Shown piece after piece: positions 14,878 through 21,607 of a stretch of 24,394 nucleotides of DNA. The notes beneath the pieces were generated by a model. The model did no database searches and was not told the DNA's origin. It saw nothing but the letters and a program-made list of their open reading frames with translations. Source of the stretch: CALMEC01 sp964393105 (GTDB lineage: Bacteria > Actinomycetota > Thermoleophilia > Miltoncostaeales > Miltoncostaeaceae); contig CAYMSM010000064.1 in the NCBI GenBank assembly GCA_964393105.1, positions 1 to 24,394 of the forward strand. The letters are read 5' to 3'. Both the position numbers and the translations under genes were made by a program. Numbering within the stretch: position 1 is the first letter of the stretch; every line of letters begins with the position of its first letter.

Positions 14878-16220
14878 GCGGCGAGCGCTCCAGCATGCGC
14901 GAAGGCCCGCTCAGCGAGCTGTTCCGCAGTACCTCGGACACGCCGTCGAGCGACCCTTCAGCGAAGCGCGAGCCGCCGCCAGCGTGGGGCCGCGAGGGGC
15001 CGGCATACGGGGGCGAGCGCTCCAGCTATATGGCCGTCATCAAGTGCGTGGGGATCGGCGGCGCAGGCGTCAACGCCGTCGACCGCATGATCGAGGCCGG
15101 TATCCGGGGCGTGGAGTTCATCGCGATCAACACCGACCGCCAGTCACTCGACGCGACCGAGGCGGACGTGCGGATCCCGATTGGGCTCGAGCTGACCCGC
15201 GGGCGGGGCACCGGCGGTAACGCGGCGCTCGGCGAGCAGGCCATGCGCGAGAGCGAAGAGCACATCAGGCGGGCGCTTCGTGGCGCAGACCTGGTGTTCA
15301 TTGCGACGGGTGAAGGGGGCGGCACCGGCACGGGCGGGGCGCCCGTGGTGGCGAAGCTCGCGCGCGAGATGGGCGCGCTGACGATCGCCGTCGTGACGAA
15401 GCCGTTCGCATTCGAGGGCTCCCGCCGTCAAGCCATGGCCGACGCGGGCATCGCGTCACTTCGCGACCACGCCGACACCATCATCGTCATCCAGAACGAT
15501 CGTCTGATGGCGGTCCTCGACCGCGGCGTCAGCATGGTCGACGCGTTCCGCGTGTGTGACGACCTGCTCCGCCAAGGCGTACAGGGCATCACCGACATGA
15601 TCACGCTGCCGGGGCTGATCAACCTCGACTTCGCCGACGTGCGCACGGTCATCCGCGGCGCCGGCTCGGCGCTGCTCGGGATCGGCTACGCCAGCGGAGC
15701 CAACCGTGCCGAAGAGGCTGCGCTCGCCGCCATCAGCTCACCGCTACTCGAGACCCCGATCGACGGCGCTCGCGGGATCCTGCTGGGCATCACCGGTGGT
15801 CCAGACCTGTCGCTCTCAGAGATCAACCGCGCGGCCCGCGTCGTCGCCGATGCCTCGGATCCCGAGGCCAACATCATCTTCGGCGCGACGGTCGATCCCG
15901 AGCTCGAGGGCAAGGTGTGGGTCACGGTCGTGGCGGCCGGCTTCACCGGTCGTCGTGCGACCGCGGCGCGCCCACCCGCGGTCCCACAGGGCTCGTCGTT
16001 CGGGCGACCCGGGCCGGTTGTCGCGGCGCCACCCCCTCTGTCGTCCTCCCCGTTCCAGCTCGGGGGCCCGCACGACGGGCCGTCCGATCCACCCGAGCCG
16101 CCCGATTTGTCGGCACTTGGCCCGGATGAGCCGCGGGACGCCGATGGCACCAAGACCCGCCTGTTCGAGTCTCCGTATCCGAGCGCTCCCGCTTCCGATG
16201 AGCGGGAGGACGGGGGGTAA
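14874..16220 (+). CDS. ftsZ: FtsZ-family tubulin-like GTPase with N-terminal extension
   Basis: This is 448 residues. A polar extension of 52 residues precedes MAVIKCVGIGGAGVNAVDRM, where a typical FtsZ would start. The GTPase core keeps the signature GEGGGTGTGGAP (147-158), QNDRLMAV, and the T7 loop NLDFADV (250-256) needed for GTP hydrolysis at the polymer interface, so it should polymerise. The C-terminal linker (from about 360) is Pro/Gly-rich and ends TRLFESPYPSAPASDEREDGG, without the usual conserved peptide (D-x-P-x-F-hydrophobic-R) that binds FtsA or SepF. It lies in an operon with parA and an Ntn hydrolase rather than in a division/cell-wall cluster. This may be the division FtsZ or a second paralogue. 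The ATG overlaps the parA stop by ATGA; ATG 15030 is an alternative start. Confidence 0.93.
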   Translation: MSGERSSMREGPLSELFRSTSDTPSSDPSAKREPPPAWGREGPAYGGERSSYMAVIKCVGIGGAGVNAVDRMIEAGIRGVEFIAINTDRQSLDATEADVRIPIGLELTRGRGTGGNAALGEQAMRESEEHIRRALRGADLVFIATGEGGGTGTGGAPVVAKLAREMGALTIAVVTKPFAFEGSRRQAMADAGIASLRDHADTIIVIQNDRLMAVLDRGVSMVDAFRVCDDLLRQGVQGITDMITLPGLINLDFADVRTVIRGAGSALLGIGYASGANRAEEAALAAISSPLLETPIDGARGILLGITGGPDLSLSEINRAARVVADASDPEANIIFGATVDPELEGKVWVTVVAAGFTGRRATAARPPAVPQGSSFGRPGPVVAAPPPLSSSPFQLGGPHDGPSDPPEPPDLSALGPDEPRDADGTKTRLFESPYPSAPASDEREDGG

Positions 16221-16243
16221 CGGTCGCCGCCGGCCCCGTCGCT

Positions 16244-17764
16244 GTGGTCGCGGCGGGTCACCGTGAGAGTGCGCGAGCGGGCGCCGCGATCCTGGCCCGC
16301 GGCGGCAACGCGGTGGATGCGGTGTGCGCGGCAGCCTGTGCCGCGGCCGTCGCCGAGAGCCCGCTGACCGGGCCGGGCGCGGGGGGCTTCCTGCTCGCGC
16401 GATCGCCCCAGGGCACGGCGACGCTGCTCGATTTCTTCGTGGCGGTGCCCGGGCTCGGTCCTGAGGGTCGCCGCCTGGACCCGGCTGACCTCGATGCGTT
16501 CACCGTGCCGTTCGGCGATGCCGAGCAGGTCTTTCATATCGGCTCGCCGTCGGTGGCGGTGCCCGGGATGGTCTTCGGGCTGGTTACGGCGATCGAACGC
16601 CTGGGCCGCCTTCCGCTCGCCGACATCGTCGCGCCGGCGATGGCGCTGGCGGTCGAGGGCGTCGTCGTGACGACCGAGGTCGCCTACCTGTACGAGATCC
16701 TGACGACCATGCTGACCCACACGCCCGAGTCCTCGGCGATCTTCGCTCCCCGGGGGCGCATCCTGCGGGCGGGCGAGCGGGTCCGCATCCCGGAGTTGGC
16801 GGACACGTTCGCCGAGATCGCCCGGGCCGGAGCATCGACAATGCGTGACGGGCCACTGGCGCGGACACTCATCGAACACCTCGAGGGTACGGGCGGGCTC
16901 ATCAGCGTCGCCGACATGGCCGGCTACGCGGTCATCGAGCGCACGCCGCTCCAGGTCGCCCACGGGGACGCGACGCTGTTGACCAATCCGCCGCCGTCGT
17001 CGGGCGGGGTTCTGATCGCAGCGGCCCTCGCGGCGGTGGATGGTGCGCTCGTGGGGGACGACGTGGGCTACTACCGCCAGATCGCCCATGCGGGTGCCAC
17101 GGCGAACACCCTCCGTGACGAGGGCTTCGCCGCAGCGCTGCACGATCCCGATGTCGCGCAGCAACTGCTGACTCGAGCCACGTCGCGAAAGCCGACCGGA
17201 ACGACACATGCGAGCGCAGTGGACGCACAGGGTGGTATGGCCAGCCTCTCGTCGTCATGCGGCTCGGGGGGCGGGGTGGTCGTGCCCGGCACGGGTATCC
17301 TGCTCAACAACATGCTCGGTGAAGAGGATCTCAACCCGGGCGGCTTCGGACGCTTGACCCCGGGCCGCAGGATGTCGTCGATGATGGCGCCGACCGTGAT
17401 CACGCGCGGTGGTGAGCCCCTAGTCGCGCTGGGGTCGGCCGGCTCCAACCGGCTGCGCTCGGCGATCCTGCAGACCGTCGTCAACGTCGTCGACGCCGGC
17501 TGGGATCTGCCTGCGGCGATCAACCGCCCGCGTGTACACGCCGAGGGCGGGCAGCTCGAGGTCGAAGGCGGGATCTCGGACGAGGTCGTGGCGGCGCTCG
17601 CGGCGGACGGCCACGCGATCCGCAGGTGGGGCGATCGCAACCTCTTCTTCGGTGGTGTGTCTGCCGCCGGGTTCGGTCCGCATGGGCTGACCGGCGCGGG
17701 CGATCCACGTCGCGGAGGAGCGGCTGCCGGGGTGACAGCCGCGGGCGAGGTGATCGACCTCTGA
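16244..17764 (+). CDS. Gamma-glutamyltransferase-family Ntn hydrolase, no signal peptide
   Basis: This is 506 residues. The self-cleavage site is visible as GTTHASAVD, with Thr320 the expected new N-terminus and nucleophile. The large-subunit start AAGHRESARAGAAILARGGNAVDA and small-subunit motifs (LNNMLGEEDLNPGGF, MMAPTVI, GSAGSNRLRSAILQTVVNVVD) match the family. Two differences stand out: there is no signal peptide, so it is probably cytoplasmic, and the segment after GPGAGGFLLARS reads LLDFFVAVPGLG instead of the RETAP-type segment that carries the gamma-glutamyl-binding Arg. The substrate may therefore not be glutathione. The start GTG 16244 lies 23 bases after the ftsZ stop, so it is probably in the same operon. 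Confidence 0.9.
   Translation: MVAAGHRESARAGAAILARGGNAVDAVCAAACAAAVAESPLTGPGAGGFLLARSPQGTATLLDFFVAVPGLGPEGRRLDPADLDAFTVPFGDAEQVFHIGSPSVAVPGMVFGLVTAIERLGRLPLADIVAPAMALAVEGVVVTTEVAYLYEILTTMLTHTPESSAIFAPRGRILRAGERVRIPELADTFAEIARAGASTMRDGPLARTLIEHLEGTGGLISVADMAGYAVIERTPLQVAHGDATLLTNPPPSSGGVLIAAALAAVDGALVGDDVGYYRQIAHAGATANTLRDEGFAAALHDPDVAQQLLTRATSRKPTGTTHASAVDAQGGMASLSSSCGSGGGVVVPGTGILLNNMLGEEDLNPGGFGRLTPGRRMSSMMAPTVITRGGEPLVALGSAGSNRLRSAILQTVVNVVDAGWDLPAAINRPRVHAEGGQLEVEGGISDEVVAALAADGHAIRRWGDRNLFFGGVSAAGFGPHGLTGAGDPRRGGAAAGVTAAGEVIDL
17747..17763 (+). promoter_or_regulatory. Ribosome-binding site and CTGA overlap deciding a rare CTG start
   Basis: GAGGTGATC (17747-17755) is a nine-base match to the anti-Shine-Dalgarno complement and lies inside the 3' end of the hydrolase gene. 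About ten bases after its GAGG comes CTGA, where CTG (17761) would start the small gene and TGA (17762-17764) ends the hydrolase. No in-frame ATG, GTG or TTG lies nearby. Confidence 0.5.
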
Positions 17765-18072
17765 GCGACGAGCCGAGATTCGATGTCGAGATCGACGGCG
17801 TCCGGTACACGCTCGTCCCGCAACCTCTGCGCACGAGCCTGTCGGATTCACCGGCCGCTTTGTGGGGCTTCCAGGTCCACGTCCTTCGGGACGCGGAGCT
17901 GACCGGAATCAAGACCTGCTTCGTGGGCCGCGTCCGGGTCCACACGAAGGACCCGGACGCTGCGGACGGCCCGGTCGCCGCCCTGATGCCGATCCTCCAC
18001 GACGTCGCCGTCGCGAAGATCACCGAACGGTTGGAGCAGGGCGAGACCGGGGACGAGATCCTCTTCGCCTGA
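17761..18072 (+). CDS. Small protein of unknown function at the end of the parA-ftsZ operon
   Basis: This is about 103 residues if it starts at CTG 17761 (SDEPRFDVEIDGVRYTLVPQPLRTSL). The frame is open further upstream to ATG 17626, but that part overlaps the hydrolase and has an unlikely Arg-rich composition. The protein is beta-rich in its first half (FDVEIDGVRYTLVP, WGFQVHVLRD), contains one Cys (KTCFVGRVRVHTKDP) and ends in a helical region (AALMPILHDVAVAKITERLEQGETGDEILFA). It is soluble, with no membrane segment. I recognise no family. Its coupling to the hydrolase suggests a shared role. Confidence 0.65.
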   Translation: MSDEPRFDVEIDGVRYTLVPQPLRTSLSDSPAALWGFQVHVLRDAELTGIKTCFVGRVRVHTKDPDAADGPVAALMPILHDVAVAKITERLEQGETGDEILFA

Positions 18073-18239
18073 GTTGGGGCTCCTCGGGCTTTCGTGTGGG
18101 TGTTGCAGCGCACCCGAGATCCGCCGAATCGCAGTCGTGACCGGCTCGCGACCGCGGCCCGAGATGCCCGAAGACACAACACGTCGAAGGCACAGGCGTG
18201 AGGCCGTCGCAATGCCCGTATCGCCCTTCCCAAGCAAAG

Positions 18240-18253
18240 TTCGGATATCCGAA
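18240..18253. promoter_or_regulatory. Perfect 14-bp palindrome, candidate operator
   Basis: TTCGGATATCCGAA reads the same on both strands. It lies about 195 bp before the CxxC/HTH gene. It could be a dimer-binding site, possibly for that gene's own product. Confidence 0.4.
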
Positions 18254-18307
18254 ACGACGTGGCGGAGATCCACCAAACGATTTCCTCCGCGAGAAACCCC
18301 CTTTCGG

Positions 18308-18345
18308 CCAGCCAACGGGGCGCCGGGAAACGACCATTTGGCTGG
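18308..18345. repeat. Inverted repeat CCAGCCAA / TTGGCTGG
   Basis: The 8-bp arms lie at 18308-18315 and 18338-18345, with GAAAC (18293-18297) and GTTTC (18346-18350) able to extend the stem outside a bulge. It could be a leader hairpin of the downstream gene or a weak terminator of the upstream operon. No U-tract follows. Confidence 0.45.
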
Positions 18346-18446
18346 GTTTCGGTTGGTCATTCGTTACATGACATGACACGAAGTTGCGACAGAAATGGCA
18401 CAAATGGGTGGTGCGCTGTAACAGGTTATTCGGGCACGATCCTCGT

Positions 18447-19112
18447 ATGGCGAATCGTCGTGAACATGGTGGGCGCGCGAGATCTGAGGCATCGGACGGG
18501 CCCGGGTGGTTGCCGGTGGAGGGCACACCGGAGGGCGGTCCACCCGGTGGCGGTCCGCCGTGCGCGATCTGCGCGGGCACAGGTCAGGACCCGCGACGTC
18601 TCGTGCACCTCACCCACGGGGTGGAGGTGTGGTTGTGCGAGACGCACGCGAGCGACCGGTTCATGCGAGACGACGAGGGCACCGTATTCGCCGAACACCT
18701 CGCCTCGATGTGGATCGCGACCGGGACCCTCACGGTCCGGCGCGCAACCGCCCTTCGCACGCACGTGCGCCAGACCCGGTCTGCGGGGGTCGCGCGCGGC
18801 CGGCCGGGCTCCTACTCCTGGCCGGTGCTCAGGCGCGAGGCAGAACAACGATTTTCCCAAGGGCACGACCCCCGCCAGGTAATCCAGGAGTTGCGCGCCC
18901 GCCACGCGGACTGCCCTGCGATGGCGCCTTCTGCCCGCACGATGCGCCGCTGGTACACGCAGGCGCGGTGGCTCGCGCCCCCAACACCAGGCCCGCGGGA
19001 GGCGAGGAAAGCCCGGCGGCGGCGGATCCCCGCCGCGTACGCGCTCGTCCCATTCCCGTTGGCCCAACACCTGCGCTGGGACTATCTCAACCCCACGTGG
19101 CGGGGCACGTAG
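18447..19112 (+). CDS. CxxC/CxxH protein with possible helix-turn-helix, unknown function
   Basis: This is 221 residues from ATG 18447 (MANRREHGG). A Gly/Pro-rich N-terminus leads to CAICAGTGQ, then HLTHGVEVWLCETH about 30 residues later; CxxC and CxxH could bind one zinc ion. The middle (LASMWIATGTLTVRRATALRTHV) is helical. The stretch SQGHDPRQVIQELRARHADCPAMAPSARTMRRWYTQARW looks like a DNA-binding homeodomain-like or transposon-type helix-turn-helix, and a basic tail (REARKARRRRIP) follows. I recall similar proteins in Solirubrobacterales genomes but know no function. Flanking DNA on both sides is less GC-rich than average, which can mark recent insertion or regulation. Confidence 0.75.
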   Translation: MANRREHGGRARSEASDGPGWLPVEGTPEGGPPGGGPPCAICAGTGQDPRRLVHLTHGVEVWLCETHASDRFMRDDEGTVFAEHLASMWIATGTLTVRRATALRTHVRQTRSAGVARGRPGSYSWPVLRREAEQRFSQGHDPRQVIQELRARHADCPAMAPSARTMRRWYTQARWLAPPTPGPREARKARRRRIPAAYALVPFPLAQHLRWDYLNPTWRGT

Positions 19113-19208
19113 AGAACCAGTTTCTTCGTGGGAGCTCGTGGATGCTCCAGATATTTCGGCGAGCTTAATACTTCTACCAAGGCACCAGTGAGGATCTTAT
19201 CGGCGCTA

Positions 19209-20216
19209 CTAATTGTTTGGGGCCGCGTGCGCGTTCCAGTCGTGCGCGTCGCCGATTTCGCGCAGACGCGTGAGCGTGGCGTCGTCGCACAGGGCACCGG
19301 CGAGACCGGCCTCGTATGCGAGGCGCGGGTCGACTCCGAGCGCACGCGCGGCGTCGTGCTCGCGTCCCAGGTCGGTGTCGAACATCGCGGGGTCGTCGGT
19401 CGAGATCGAGCAGCGCACGCCGGCGTCGAGTAGCCGGGGAAGAGGGTGGTCGACGAGCGAGGCCACGACACCCGTGCGCAGGTTGGAGATCGGGCACACG
19501 TCGAGCACCGTGCCCCGACCGACCAGCTCGCGGACGAGCCCGGCATCCTCGATTGCCCGCACCCCGTGTCGCAGGCGGTGGGCGCCGAGCGCCTCCAGAG
19601 CGCCCCGCACGGACGCCGGGCCCGCCACCTCGCCGGCGTGGGGGACGGACGCCAGGCCGAGCTCACGTGCGAGCGTGAACGGCCGCTCGTAGAGCTCAGG
19701 CGGGTACTGGGCCTCGAGGCCGCCAAGTCCGATGCCGACGATGCCGCGGTCACGATAGTCAGCGCAGCGGCGCACGAGCTCCATGGCCTGATCTTCAGGG
19801 CACCCCCGGTAGATGTCGGGGGTCAGGCGGACCTCCACACCATGAAGCTCGCGCGCGGCCTGGGCCCCCTCGCAGTATCCCTCCAGGATCTCGTCCCACC
19901 GGATGCCGCGCGCAACGCGCTCGGCGGGCGAGAAGATCCCCTCGATGTAGACGCACCCGAACGATGCGGCCTCCGCGGCGTAGTCGACGACGACCTGCCG
20001 GAAGTCCTGCGCCGTCTGCAGCGCGTTCGTGGTCAGGATCCAGACCTCGATGAAGTGCCCGAAATCACGGAACCGGTAGAGCTCGGCGAGCTCTTCGACG
20101 GTGCCCGCCGGCAAGGCGTAGTCGTTGCGTCGCGCGATCGCGAGCAGCGTCGCCGGACGCACGGTCCCCTCAAGATGGACGTGAAGCTCGATCTTCGGGT
20201 ATGGCGTCACCGGCAC
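19209..20216 (-). CDS. Adenosine deaminase-family amidohydrolase (ADA or aminodeoxyfutalosine deaminase)
   Basis: This is 335 residues from GTG 20216 (MPVTPYPKIELHVHLEG). Metal and catalytic motifs are in place: HVHLEG near the N-terminus, PHAGE with the catalytic Glu, RHGVRAIED, and STDDPAMF with the metal-binding Asp. The segment that in E. coli adenosine deaminase reads DLAGDE is here GIGLGGLEA, and CPISN replaces CLTSN; the latter resembles adenine or aminodeoxyfutalosine deaminases. The enzyme deaminates a purine nucleoside or a related compound in the cytoplasm; the exact substrate cannot be decided from sequence. It is the last of a run of minus-strand genes and converges on the CxxC/HTH gene across about 96 bp of lower-GC DNA. 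Confidence 0.9.
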   Translation of the reverse strand: MPVTPYPKIELHVHLEGTVRPATLLAIARRNDYALPAGTVEELAELYRFRDFGHFIEVWILTTNALQTAQDFRQVVVDYAAEAASFGCVYIEGIFSPAERVARGIRWDEILEGYCEGAQAARELHGVEVRLTPDIYRGCPEDQAMELVRRCADYRDRGIVGIGLGGLEAQYPPELYERPFTLARELGLASVPHAGEVAGPASVRGALEALGAHRLRHGVRAIEDAGLVRELVGRGTVLDVCPISNLRTGVVASLVDHPLPRLLDAGVRCSISTDDPAMFDTDLGREHDAARALGVDPRLAYEAGLAGALCDDATLTRLREIGDAHDWNAHAAPNN

Positions 20217-20276
20217 GGCAGCGAGGCTAGCGACTTGTTACGGCCCCATCTGCGAACGGACTGCGAGCAGCGACGA

Positions 20277-21548
20277 CTACGCGGCGGGGGGGATGGTTTC
20301 GAACCAGTTCTTCATGGGGAGGGCGGCGTACCGCCCCTTCTTCTCGACGTACGACCACACGTACCAGGTGTAGCGTTTGCCGGGTTTGAGCTTGCCTTTC
20401 GGCACGCGGAACTTGTTGGAGCGCGGGAAGGTCGAGAGCACCTTCCTATTGCCGTCATACACCTTGACGTTGTAGAGGGTGGCGCCGGGCACGACCCGGC
20501 GCCACGTCAGGAGCGGTCGAAGGGAAGTCAGGACCCTTCCGGCCTTGGGCGTCATGAACTTTGCGTACCGCGTCGTTGGATCTTGGGACTTGGGACGGTT
20601 GGTGTTGATCGCGAACGGATACTCGGCCTCGGAACTACGGTTGCCGTACTCATCGACCTGACGGACCTTGAAGATGAGCGGATGGAAGAGGCTCGGCGCC
20701 AAGGGGAGGGCTGGAATCGCCAGGTCGGTTGCAGTCGTGGTGCGGTCGATGACGGGACCGAGAACATCCCTACCGGCCAGGTCGATAACGGCCCACTCGA
20801 ACCTTCCGCCGAACTCCGCGCCCTGCCAGGAGAACACGGGGGCGAGGTCGCGGGTGATGCCCGTGGGCCCCGTCAGGCCTGTCGGTGCCCCCGGCGGCGT
20901 CTGATCCACGTTGAAGACATACTCATTGCTGAACGGGCTCAGGCGGCCAAGGGAATCGACGAGCCTGACCCGAAAGCGCAGGATCCGGTCGCCTGCGGCG
21001 AGCGTCGGCGACGGAAACGAGACCTGCGTGGCAGCGGATGTACCCTCGGCGACTACGGCACCCACGTCGAGGAGTTGCCATTGCGAGCTCCCCACGCCCG
21101 AGTCGCCGGACCACGCGAATGCGAGCTGCGAAGCGGGGCCGGTAATGACGGGTGGGCCGCTCGTGATCGTCGGCGTGGGCGGAGGAGTCGTGTCCAAGGT
21201 GAACGTCACGGGCGTTGGCGTGGTCGCCGGCGTCTCCGTGGCGGTAAAGGTGTACAGCCCATCTGGCCCCAAAGGGAACGGGTCCGTCGTGCGGGGCGAC
21301 GAAGCATTGAAATCGAATTCTTCATACCCGTCAGGACCCGTGAGCGTCCAGCTGATCGTTGTGGCCGGCGGAGTGGCGGTGACGGTGAACGTAGGGATGC
21401 TCGCGACGACCGGTCCACTGGGATTCGCCGTCACGGTTGGCGCTGCGTGCGCCGCGGTCGCGGTGGCAAGGAGCACCGCGCCGGCTGCGAGCACTGCCAA
21501 CCGCCTTGCTATGACGAGACAGCGCGGGGCGCGCGTGGTCGCCGGCAC
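20277..21548 (-). CDS. Secreted Ig-like-repeat protein with basic C-terminal module
   Basis: This is about 423 residues if it starts at GTG 21548; the Shine-Dalgarno is weak and internal TTG/GTG codons are alternatives. A signal peptide (RLAVLAAGAVLLATATAAHA) precedes three Ig-like units joined by PP-rich linkers (TLDTTPPPTPTITSGPP, NVDQTPPGAPTGLTGPTG). The last 90 residues (from about TPKAGRVLTSLRPLLTW, with YNVKVYDGNRKVLSTF and RVPKGKLKPGKRYTWYVWSY) are clearly homologous to the C-terminus of the protein encoded just upstream at 21608-24070. That module is rich in Lys, Arg, Trp and Tyr and may bind the cell wall or fold as an Ig/FN3-like domain. The protein probably acts on the cell surface. 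Confidence 0.75.
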   Translation of the reverse strand: MPATTRAPRCLVIARRLAVLAAGAVLLATATAAHAAPTVTANPSGPVVASIPTFTVTATPPATTISWTLTGPDGYEEFDFNASSPRTTDPFPLGPDGLYTFTATETPATTPTPVTFTLDTTPPPTPTITSGPPVITGPASQLAFAWSGDSGVGSSQWQLLDVGAVVAEGTSAATQVSFPSPTLAAGDRILRFRVRLVDSLGRLSPFSNEYVFNVDQTPPGAPTGLTGPTGITRDLAPVFSWQGAEFGGRFEWAVIDLAGRDVLGPVIDRTTTATDLAIPALPLAPSLFHPLIFKVRQVDEYGNRSSEAEYPFAINTNRPKSQDPTTRYAKFMTPKAGRVLTSLRPLLTWRRVVPGATLYNVKVYDGNRKVLSTFPRSNKFRVPKGKLKPGKRYTWYVWSYVEKKGRYAALPMKNWFETIPPAA

Positions 21549-21607
21549 CCGGATTCCGGTGCCGCTCTGTGCCGGGTCGAACGGCGTGCGCTGAAACGGT
21601 GCTCTGG

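Larger units (their letters stand above)
18073..18446. other. 374-bp intergenic region with palindromes
   Basis: No gene is supported here. The right half is visibly less GC-rich than its surroundings and holds a perfect 14-bp palindrome and a long inverted repeat (both listed). A promoter for the CxxC/HTH gene is expected, but I find no convincing -35/-10 pair. GACCA (18332-18336) and TGGTC (18354-18358) form another small inverted repeat, and ATGAC occurs twice in tandem near 18368. Confidence 0.5.

Noticed and set aside
15686..17209. 507-codon minus-strand frame opposite ftsZ and the hydrolase
   Set aside because: Both + strand genes carry intact catalytic motifs; the minus frame looks like a composition artefact.
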